From the NCBI GenBank assembly GCA_033675545.1, contig JAWDGP010005075.1, forward strand, positions 287,501-351,500: a stretch of 64,000 nt of DNA, read 5' to 3'. A program made the position numbers and the translations under genes. The notes under the pieces are model-generated. The model was not told the origin of the DNA and did not search any database. It was given only the letters and a program-made list of their open reading frames with translations. Each line of letters opens with the position of its first letter. Positions within the stretch are counted from its first letter, which is position 1. This stretch comes from Elysia crispata (lineage: Eukaryota > Mollusca > Gastropoda > Plakobranchidae). Positions 37,101-49,100 of this stretch are shown in pieces.

Positions 37101-40100
37101 GGTTGTGAAGAGAGCTCACCACAAAGGCGTTGAGGAGATCAAGAGCTTGTAACATTCTCAGTTCAGACTTATATCTTGACACAGTCGGATGACATATTAA
37201 TAATTCAATTAAACTAGAAAACCCAAAGGTTTATCTTTTGTTTTTTATTGAGTGGAAAAGTGCTACAGAATATTGGCAAAAGTAATGACAACACTGTAGA
37301 GCCTAGTTACAAGGGATTTCCTTCCCCCTAAAAAGTGGAAATGGTCACAACACAAATACATGTTGTGACAAACCAATTTTGATAAAATTGTAAACATTAC
37401 TCATACTAATTATATATGTTTCAAAACAATCTTTTTTGCCATGGATGCATAAGAGAATAGATGCCACCCCTCAAGATATTCTGTCAAGCCAATAAAGCCG
37501 TTTTGTCAAATTTCAATGAGATCGTCATCATTGATAAAGCGCTGTCCTGCTAAATATCTTTTCAGAGTTCCAAACAAGAGGTAGTTCAAGGCCTGTGTGA
37601 AGATTTGAAAGAACCTCAAAATGGTATCACTCAAGTCAATCTTGAAGTTTGCCATCTTGCATAGCCATGCTACAAATCACGAATTGTTACAGATGAGCAT
37701 TTCTTTTTTTATTAAATGCCCTTTATTAGTCTGACAGATGAGGATGTCATCAGCAATGAAGCATTGCCCCACTAAATGTCTTTTCAGAGGCCAAAAAAGT
37801 GATATTTCCAGACAAGGCCTATGTTTGGATGTAAAATAACCTTCCAATGCTTTCGCTTAAGACAATCCTGGGTTAGTTTAGTAGTGTTGCATTGTCATGC
37901 TGCAAAATTACACCTTGTCTCAGGTGACCGCTTCGTTTTCATTAAATGACCTCTATTAGTCTGTTTGATAATATCTAACAGCGATTACAGTTTAAGCATT
38001 CTTAAAACACCCTTTATCCCCCAAAATACAGTCTTCAAAGACTTGAATTAAAATTTTTTTGGGTGTTGGTGACCACAGGCTTCTTCGTTGTGAGATGCAT
38101 CTGAATTACATATACTGTTATCAAACTATCCAGAAAAGAATGCTCATCATCACTTCCCCGATTGTGTACATCAAATCCCATTTGATCATTAAAGGCATCT
38201 TTTTGATGAGTTGCAAGAATCCTACATATACAGGCTTTTGTTTTTGGCTCATGAAATCCTTACCACTAAATGGAAACTTTCATGAATTTCTTTTGCATAT
38301 AGCTCATATCTTTGACTTTGACCAGTTTTCAATGATGGTAAACATCTTTCTTATGCCCATCTTGATTAGTGCATTCATCAATGATGCTTTATCATTGAAA
38401 AGACTATTGATAAAGCTGGTGTGCACCCTTTACAGAATGAAAATCAATGCACTATGTTTTGAGTGATGGTCATATTTACCTCTTTTTATGGGAAAGCCTT
38501 TTCATTTTGGACGGCATTTTACACAAATGAGTTGACAAAAAATCTCCAGAGTTTTTTTTTTTACAATAATAAGAATACAAGTGAAACATTTTATCAATAT
38601 TGATGTGACTTTTACTAACCTCATTTAAGCCAAGCAGAGAGATCAGCAGTCTCTGCAAAGTAGTTAGTATGCAGTGAAACTCTTATTCAATTATTATTCA
38701 AATAAAAAATGAAATTCACATTTGAAGTCTAAATTGTGCCTTAAAAAGTACCAGTTGGTGAACACAAGCAGCATACAGTATGTTAAAAATTGCATGACTT
38801 ACTGGCCGCTGTTGCAGTGAGGTGAAACCTCTAGGGAAAAACGAAAGATGAAAAAAAGAAAAACAATCATGTTAGCAAATATATGACCATTTACATTCAA
38901 AGAAACAGGAAGAGTGAATTATTTTTATTCACTGTTCAAATTACCTAGAAAACTTGATTACCTTTAAAAAAAAGCAAGCATCAATAGGTTGAAAACTTCA
39001 CCATTCTGTTCTTTCGCATGAAACACAATGCTAATCCTAGCCTACCTGCATTCCTCGTGCTCAGGTATAAGGAAAGTAGTTGTAAGAAAAGGTGGTTGGG
39101 GATTTGAGGAGGACAAAGAGCCTAGTGTTATATGAATGATACATCAGAATGCTTTTTGAGAACAAAACAAAGGTAATTTACCGAATGTATGATAAATTGT
39201 ACTTAAAAATTCATCGTATCTTTCTTCTGCATTGGCATTATTAAAAAAAAAAAACAAAAAAAAAAAAACCCTCGCAACAACAAAAAGTCATTATGTTAAC
39301 CAATATGTACAAGAATTAGAATTGATCAGTAAGGACAAGAGTAAAATGCATCAATAATAAAAAAAAACAAAGATCTGAATCAGATAAAGAAACAAATTAA
39401 TTCACACAGCAAGGGAAATAATATAAAAAAATTTCTTTTATGTATTTTACAAGCTGCTTGAGGAAATGTCTTGAGCAATGAACTGCATTGCATTGTATTG
39501 CAGAATTGAGATTTATGGCAAAAGTCTATTTTTGCCCATTACAGGGAGAGGATCGTGAAAGGGGAAGTAGAGTGGATTCTGACAAAGTGAGATCTCAGTT
39601 CATGAGAATAGTGAAAAAAAGTCAATCTACCGATCAACGAGTGAAGTAAAAAATGGCAACTAGCACTAACCAGCATGAAAAAAAAAGTTAAGGAAAAACT
39701 AGCTTGGAAGTTCCGCTTGTCTCTGTTCATCATAAAGCATAATTTTCTACAGGTTTTGTTTTATTCTGGAAAAGATCAGTTTCCACTGTAAATGACTGTC
39801 CACCCCATTTCAAAGGCTACTTGTCACAAAGTTGTTATGGCAACTTTGAACTGCACCAAATGCTTGACTGAAAACTCATATTCTTGTTAAATGCATTTTT
39901 TTGTAAAATTCAATACTTATTGTGTATCAGAAAAAAAAGTTTTCTTAGTGCCACTCATTTGAAATGGAAAAAAATAATATGTCTTAGGCTCTAATACCAA
40001 ATATTTTACATATTTGAGAAGTTTTTATTGAAATTATTGTACTGACAAAATATAGACTAAAATTAACCATGACTATTTTAAACTTTACTATACGAGTTCT

Positions 40101-43100
40101 CACGGATTTTTTCCAAAGGCACAGCCCAGCTGACTGGGAGATTCTGTTGAAAGCAGTGAAAATCATTAAATAAGCATGAGTATAACGGGAGATTTAAAAC
40201 CAACTCTACAGAATTCTATTTCAGGACTAAAAAATCTTGCTTGATTTAAAAAAAAGTCCTTAATTGTGATTATACAAAAGACAACCTAGTTTTATTAAGA
40301 CTTGAATCTACTATCTTTTCTATTTTTTGGTGTGTCAATTAAGCATGCCTGATGGCAATTGGGGTAAAATTAAATGAATTGAGATATTTTCTTCTATTAT
40401 TTATTTTCTTGTATTATCAAGAGAACTTGACCTAGAAACGGACTATTGCTATCAATTGTCTGCCAGGAGATGTAGTTAAAAAAAGAAATGCAAGAGGAAA
40501 TTTATTTTTTCTGTTGCAAAATCCCATAGTAAACTTGCTCCTATAATTTTCGTTTTAAGGATTGTAAAAATAGCTTCATAATTTAAGTAAGGTTCTTTAC
40601 TTTTTGTATTCAGAGCAAGAGGGTAAAAAAGCATTGTTGCGTACTAAAGCAATTTAAAACAGTTCAGTAAACTCTCTTGCTGTAATTGATAGTATTTGTC
40701 ACTTTAAGACTTTATTAAAATTGCTTCTGCCATTTAGAAAATGAAAAATAACGGAAATTTTAAAATTCCTGCATTTTCATTCGTCTACTGCATAAATTTT
40801 TTTAGAAAAGTAAGATCTAAAGATACAAATAATTTCTCTTACATTTACACATTACATTTTATTTCTTGTAGGCTTTATTAAATGGTTATTGATGGTGAAA
40901 GAGAAAGGATTTTTGGGCCCTTGCTCCAAAAAGCTAGTTTCAAATTCAATTGATCCCTACTTATTATTACAATATTGTTGGCTTATTATTACACTACTGT
41001 TGATAATTGCTACACTTAATTTTATTTCAAGTAATTCAAGGTATCTCCTTGTCTTTCCGAGATGAACTGTTGAGAAAGAAGAAAAGAAATTTCTAATATG
41101 ATCACTTACGGTAAAGGGTTCCAGGAGATGTTCCAGATCTTGAACCACTTCTAAATATAGAAAATGAGGATATCTAAATAATCATTAGACTGCATACAGT
41201 TACTAATGATCAAGTTAGCAGACACTAAAAAGGAAACTAATGAGGAGAAAGTTGATTTGATTGAAAAATAATTACAAAAAATAACTAACTACTAGTTTGC
41301 ATAAATTCTAATATATGAAGGAAACAACATAAACATTGCAAATGAAATTAATAAATTGTACAAGGAAATTAAACCCTTTTGGCTCAGGCTCACTTGGCAA
41401 AATTGAAAATCAGTTAACTTTTTGGATAGCTAAAAACTATCTAAACAGATGTCAAGACATAAAGATTTCAATAATTTATCTCTAACCATACCTTTTTCTA
41501 GGTACATGTAAGCACGTTTACTAACCAGTCTATACAGCTTCCACATATTTACACCTTTACCATCGTTACCAAGTGATATATTGGTTCATAAATCTTTGTC
41601 TATGCACACTACGTTACATTTAAATCTCTTGCATGCCTAATTTTCAGATAATAAAAAAAATTTAAATTGGTACATACCTTGGATGTCCATCCTGTAAAAG
41701 AATAATTTTCAAAAAGTTTGAAATAATTCAAATATTCTTTAATGTGCTGTTCTCAATATTAATGAATTGCAGCAGGTCCTAGCCCAGAAATTTTATCCCC
41801 TTAAATCAATGATGAGGTGGCAAACAAAAAGAATGCATTGAGATAAAGTAATCATGCATGCCATGCAATTTTAAAATAATCCAAATCAAGCAAGTGAGTA
41901 TTAGTTAACTCTGAGGATCAGTTTGCTCAATGAAACAAATTTGCATGAGCCAGAAATCTTGAATGCTAAAGTATGATCTATTTTGCTATTTTCAAGTAAT
42001 CTGATAAATGGATTCAAGCTGTACACATAACTTACTATAAATTCAGAATGCTTACAGTACAAGTCTCATGTGAGAGATTTGAAATCTCAAGATTCATAAA
42101 TGTCTAGGATTCTAGATGTGGTATGAACGTTTAGTGAATGAGACCAATTTCAAAGATTCCAACCCTCCACCTGACAATAATGTCATACTATGAGTGGTAA
42201 TAGCTGTAGACCCTTGTGACAGATCAATTTCACTCAAAATGATAATGCTAGAGTTCTAAATATGCTGCAACTTCTGAGATATAACATTTTAAAATTTTCC
42301 AGACTTACAAAATCAATGACCACAATGTAATGAGGGCTTAAAGCAGGTGAAAATAAGGTCTGAAAGCTTCTTTTATATAAAACTCAAATTTTCAATGTCT
42401 CAGAAAGAGATGCAAGAGGACCTTTGCATATTTGAGCGTTAAAATTTACATTTCTGTGGCAGTTTACTCTACGTTTTCATTTCTCAAAAGAAAATTAATA
42501 AAGAAAGAATGGTTAAAGTGAAACAATTAAGTTAAAGACTTACTTTTTGAGACAATAGCAGTTTCAAGTAATTGTTTTGGGATTTCAGCTCGGAATGTTC
42601 CCTGAAAAAATATAAAAATAAAATAAAAGTGTCACAAAAAAAAGTCACTCTAAATGCATTTTGAGATCTCTTCTATGTAGAGAACTTTGTCAGAGAGATG
42701 ATGTATATAAAAAACACTTCAGCTGAAATTAGACACTCTGAGTTTAGCTTATACTTTTCTTTATTTTTAATTTAAGTTTTCAATGCTTTGTAAACTTCTC
42801 GCAGATTAAGGTATGATAGAGAATAATGCGTTAGTTCTCAAACTTTTGTCCTTAATTTAAAGTTGGTAATTGTCTCTTTTTTTTGTGTTAATCTCTATAA
42901 TTTTCTAGATCCCCTGCAAAGATGATTGGGCTTAAAATTGAATGTTCCAAGTGTTGTAACCTAGCCTTTTTACATCTGCTCTTCAGTCAAGAGGAAAGCA
43001 ATTTTGTTTTCTTTTATCTTTATTCTCCATTTTTTAATTTTCCATGCACAAAGACACAACCCAATTGTTTTCTAAGACTGTTATCACTTTTCTTGAAACT

Positions 43101-46100
43101 CAATAGCGAGCTAGGTCATAGGAAATCAGAAGACAAACACCTTGTTGCACCAGTTTTGGCCCTAACCACCTACAAATTTACAATAAAATCAGCCTAAAGT
43201 CTACTGAAAAGAGTATGAAAATAAAAACCATGCATAATATTTCATTTCAATATCAAATTACTTGAAGAAGCACATATGAAATTGAGTTGTACCCTGATTT
43301 ATTGAGAAACTCACTTTTGCAACTGCTGAAACTGACGAACCATCTTCTCTACCTCAATCATCTTTTTCTGAGCACTTTTGAGCTGAAAATAGACAGTTAA
43401 AGCAAAACTCTAAATATCTTTGATAAGTGTTTTACATTCCTTTTTTAGAAGAACCTTATGCAATGGCGATAACTTCCCTCGAGCAAATTATGAGGCCGGT
43501 TAGATGAGATATGGTGACTCCACCACCAGCTACAAAGCCAGACCTTGAATCCTGAGACTGCTCCACCTACTGCAAAATCTAAGGACACATGATTCTCCAT
43601 GTTTTGGAACTAATAAAGATATAATAATTGTTTTCTTAATGAGACAGAACTCATTTCTGTCTTTTATTACAGGCTAATATTGATATATGAGGTGGAGATA
43701 CAGACTGACATTATTCCTTTTCAGATGGCCTTTGTCTAGTGAATGAGCTTTGTGACAAAGGCAATTTAAGAAACAGTGATTTTTTTTTTATATCATAAGT
43801 GAAAAATATTCTCTGATAACAATTTCATACCAATTGGTAATCCACATAAATTTGTCTCCAAGAATGTACAATTATTTAATTGCTAGAGAGGCTGAAAAAT
43901 CGTATTGGCTACAGAAAATGACAATCGCTCATCAACTGAAGTCTGTTCAAACATTTAATTTTTTTTTTCAATCTATGAACAATGCTTCACTTCAATTCAC
44001 TAACAACAAAGCCTTTCCTCTTGAGCTAACAATAGTGATAGCGAGTCAAGAGAATAGATAGAGGAGAGGGGGCGGTTCTTTGCTTCCGCAATTAAATACA
44101 AAAATAATTTTATGAGCAAATGATCTGTACAGTAAAACTTATCTATACCAAATTTACAGGTAATAAAACAAGCTAAAGCAAATTGGCATGGATCCTTCTC
44201 TTTTTGGGTGGAAAAGGATTTTAAAAGGCTTTGTAAAGGAAATACAATGCAATATTTGAGATCATATGAGGATAAATTTTAATAAGGACTTGATACTGAA
44301 GTTGCATTTTGTCTTTCAATAAAAATATGTGTAAATAATGGCCCTTAAGTTTCATCTCTGCTTGCCCAGCTCTGTTCATCATTATGAAAAGAAAGCAGGT
44401 TAAATTTCGTTTTTAGAAAATATTTATAAAGAAACAGCCATAAGAGTGACACGATAAATTTACAACATTGTTATGTGCTAGTTTTCCATTTCTGGAGCAA
44501 AATAAAAAGAGAGGATTGGAAGTAATCTAGCATGCATGTATTACAGAAAATCGTTACCTGCTCAGTCATATGCTTCATGAGTCTTCTCTGGTGACTTCTC
44601 TGGAACTCTATTTTCTATTGTTGAAAAATGCAAAAACAAAAATGATGCTTTAAAATGATTCCTTCCTTCAATTCAAACAGCAAATGAAGAGCTAAAAACG
44701 CCTCTGTGGCGTTTGGACTATTAAATCATGGACAATAATAAAGCCTAACCCGTGACGAATGTATACATCTGAGGTTGTAAAGACAGCTCACCACAGAGAC
44801 GTTGAGGAGCTTACATTCCCAGTTCAGACTTACATATCGACACAGTCGGAAGATATCTTAATAATTCAATAAAACGGGAAAACCCAAAGGTTTATCTTAT
44901 GTGTCTTATTGATTGGATAAGTGCTACACTGGTGACCTTGAAGTGATCGCCCTCTAGCCAAATAGAGTCATCCTTCACGCAGTCATCCATCAGACCCAAT
45001 CACCACCTCTAAGCATCAGCAAACTATGTCGGACCCTGCCGTTCAGACGTTGTGTACAGGTCGTATGATTCGACCGCCTAAGCGATACCAGTGACTCTTA
45101 CGGTGTCAGTCTTTGGGAGGGGGGGGCTGTGTGGCATTTGAACTATTAAATCATGGACAATAATAAAGACTAACCCATGACGAATGTATACATCTGAAGT
45201 TGTGAAGATAGCTCACCACAGAGGCGTTGAGGAGAACAAGAGCTTACATTCCCAGTTCAAACTTTTATCTCAACACAGTCAGAGGATATGTTAATGAGGT
45301 TTATCTTATGTTTCTTATTGATTGGATCAATGCTACACCTCAAACAACAATTATTTTTATAACTGACTTTGCCTCTGGTAAAGGTACAAGTACAAAATTT
45401 GCTACTATTTCTATCATTGGTGGCTACAACTCCACTATCATAACAACTATTAGTCCGGATGCTGCTTAAAAAGTGAGTTTACATCATACGTCCAACCTGC
45501 AAAATTTTTGGAAAAGTCCCAACAATTGAGTTAGGAAAGTAAGTAAATAAGTCAAGCATTAATCTTGCTATGAGAAAAGCCCATTCATTTGTGCAAGAAG
45601 ATATTATCTAATTTGTCTCCAGGAAAATTTTCAGGGTAAAAAGGATAGAGATGGTGACGAAAAAAACGAAAAAAACAAAAACAAAACCAAAAACCTTCAA
45701 AACTATGGCCTCTTATTCTCTCCCATAAAAACTTATCACCTTTTATGTCCATTTGCCATCCATCCTCAGCAAACAAATTCCTCTCAAGCCTTTAAATTGT
45801 TGTATGGGCAGAGAGGTGCAAAAATCCTTTTCTGAGATAGAAAATGATCTTTTACCATAGCCGATTCATTTTGTTTTATGTGTGAATATTTCATAATCTT
45901 TTTCCTTTTTAATTACCATTAAATGTATCCCTTCTGGGTAAATCCTGATCTAGCTGTAATGCAAATTTTTGATACAAGGATTCATGTCTAAAAAGTAAAT
46001 ATGCACTGTACTCATTCTGAATTTCACCCATGTGAGTTCTGATATTTAACAAGGCAACTGTTATGCAAAGAGGCAATCTAATATGGGTATCAACTAATTT

Positions 46101-49100
46101 TTCCTGCAATATGTTTATATTTAACTCAATCCTGAAGTAACGGTACCTACCTGAAAAAACTCCTTGATAAATTTTCTCAAAGACTCAAATGGGTCCATAA
46201 ACATGCCCTCAACTTCTTTTGGTATCTTTGTGTAAAGGATAAAAAATGTGGTTTTATATTCCATCAAATTTAATGCAGCATTAATTTTCTTTTTAATAAA
46301 AAGAACAGATAAAAATTTGTTACTTCCCTCTGAAGACTTTTTATCAAAACTATCAAGTTCAAAATTATAACTCAAAATCAAAAAGGAAAATAGAAAGAAA
46401 ACAAAATAAATATAAACAAAAACCCTGTTATTTCTTTTTTCAAACACTTGAAAATATCTGTCATGCATCTTCAAAAACTTAGTAATGCGGCTTTACACTT
46501 TGAATTAGGCGATAAATTTAAGCCTTGGTGGAAGCTCTCAGGAAAGGGCATTAACATTCCTCATCCTTAGTATGGATAACATATGGATACATAGCCTTCT
46601 TAACACTACTAGTCTACTTGAAACCAACATTAAGTCTTCACCTTTAAAGAGACCTTGCAAACAAATAATGGCAATGGTTCTCAGTTCATCACACATTTCT
46701 CAAATTATTTAGGGAATTTCAATAAGTTTAAGAAATATGTGGTCCAACAAGCTAAGGCATTAACTGCACTTAATTAATGCTAAACTGGTTTACTTCACTT
46801 ATTTCTTTTAGTCGTCGTAGGAATAATTTTTTTTAGAGATTCATATAGGCATGCATAAAGCCAAAAAAAGGAAACTGAAATTTAACTTCCGTTATTTTCA
46901 TTTCTTTTTTTTTTTTTTAATCTTACAAGATTGAAAATTTTCTAAGTTTTACATCATCCTTTCCTCGGAAAATACCTTTAGTAAGAATTGCTTTACTAAT
47001 CATGCCCCTCACCTTTCACAAATCTAATTCTTCACTGGTTTTCCTCTTCTACTCCCTCTTAATCAATGACAATCAATCTCCTCCTCCACGTGATATTCAA
47101 TTTCTATTTCCTTCAGTGTTTGTCCCAATTTCCTTCTTTCCCTGATTCTCTCTCTCTCCTCTCATCTATGCTAATATGAACTCCTTCTCCCACCTTTTCT
47201 ACTAGCTTCATCCTTTCCCCAATCTTCTACTTTGCTTGCTAAAGCTTTTATATCCTACTCCCTCTTTTAGGGAAAGTAGTATGGACAAGTCCAATTTTGG
47301 TTGAAGTTGAAAGAGAATGACCTATCGCTTGTTCCCTAATAATCCTATAACCCAACTGTGGCTGTCTGCAAAATCAATGATAGTTGTCTATGAATTGTTG
47401 AAAATAGATTGTTTGACAAAATTTACAAACTTTCTATGTACTTGTTTGAGAAAAAGGAAGAAATAAAACAAAACAGAGACTGAGGAAATTGTGATTTTGA
47501 GGGTTTCATGTTCAACTTGATTGTGCTTGATTATAATTGCAAGTCATTATCGTAACATGAACTGCTAGTTGCTGGGCAGGAAAAGAATACTCCACTGATT
47601 AAATGCTTTGTAATAAATAGCTCTTTACATTTCCACTGGAAGAAAGGTTGGCACTGAATGCATTTTGGCTGCTTTTAATTATAAGTCAAACAATCCTAAT
47701 AGTGGTAATTTTTTTAATACTGGCTCATGTATGTACAATCTTGACTATTGAAAGTTCCCAAGGAACTCAGGCTTGCTCTGAATTCCCAAGTTTAAAGGTT
47801 TGGGTCATCAAAATTGAAAAAGATACTGCTAATTACATTAATCTAATGAGAGACAGTGAGGTCATTTAATTTAAAACCAATAATATTCTACCTTTGGAAA
47901 ATTTGCCATCTTGATTTGCAAATGGCATGATATTTCTTAAAAGATAGGACAAGCAAGGCTAGCTGAGGCAGAATAGGAAAAGATGAAAACAATCAATTGC
48001 CTCTTCAACCTTGTCCCTTAAGTAAGCTTGGTGGGGATAAAAGAAGTCAATGACCTCAGGGATGAAATCTTGTTATGATTATTTTTGTTTGCATTCCCTA
48101 GTCCTCCTGATGGATAGAATCTTCAATGAGCCTAATCTCTCTAAATATCATCCTTAATAACCAATACCTTTTACAATTTGAATGACTCAAACCTTTTAAC
48201 TTGGAATCAAAGAGGGTGTGTAATCTTGCAGCACTTTCAAATGATTAGATCATTGCCTATATTTTAAAAGGCAAAATAGATGATGGTTGAGTTTGTAACA
48301 AATGATGTTTCATAAATCGGTCTTGAATTCTTCACCAGTATTTTAATTCTGATTTTTTTGTAGTCTGGAGAGAAGATTAACGCTCACTTTAGCATGTAGC
48401 CTATATATTGACATAGCAATCAAGGGTCTAAATAGCAAAACATATGTGAATTAAAAAATGCTTCAAGACTTGCATCTATAATCATAACATAAGAGTAAGG
48501 ACCATTGAACTGTCTCCAACACAAGCCCTCACCTCTTGCTTTCATTCTAATAGGTTGTTCTACTTACTTTGCCTGATAAACATAGGGTGGAGCATTGGCT
48601 CTTGCAGACTTTACATTTGTCCTTGGTAGCTGATGAAAGTCGAAGGTTAGAAAGATAAATTTTTATAAACTGAATTTTTTTTAGATACGATTTATTTCAA
48701 GAGTTCTCTACTTTCATCATATATCTTGATTTGTAATTCATGATTCAAGTTGAGCTAAAGTGCAATCACATCAATTTCTACAAATGGTGCAAAATTAATG
48801 TTTTAAATCCTAAAAGAAATAATGTGCACACAAATCAAGAAAGTTAAGTGACTGATAAGATGACATCCATTTATAATTTGAGAAGTAGAGACATACCCAG
48901 GAAACGGTCTCATACCCAAACAATATTGGAAATTTTCACAGTCAAGGATTACAGCATCTTGAGAATATTTGACCCATTTTCTAACTATCATTTGGTAAGT
49001 TTAAGTAGCAACTTGGTGAATTTGTTGTGATTATTTGATCTGATTGTTAAACTACATAAAAAATTACACATAAAAATAACTAGTTTATAAGAAATGTTCA

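Larger units (their letters stand above)
34187..37267 (+). mobile_element. Decayed Ty3/Gypsy LTR retrotransposon
   Basis: The left LTR is 34187-34414 and the right LTR is 37033-37267, both ending GCTACA, with GAAT target duplications at 34183-34186 and 37268-37271. The primer-binding region TGGTGACC follows the left LTR, and a purine tract (GGAGGAGGGGCTTG) precedes the right LTR. Capsid, reverse-transcriptase and integrase segments occur in gag-RT-IN order, which is diagnostic of Ty3/Gypsy. RNase H and the integrase N-terminus are deleted near 36060, so the element is about 3.1 kb. Several frame changes and stops show it is inactive. It is inserted antisense in an RNF212-like intron. Confidence 0.9.

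Noticed and set aside
38059..38466. 135-aa plus-strand frame
   Set aside because: The opposite strand carries the mariner relic and the plus frame has no domain; it is a shadow of the relic.
45227..45469. 80-aa plus-strand frame
   Set aside because: It runs through the right LTR of the deleted Gypsy copy into flanking sequence, so it is not a gene.
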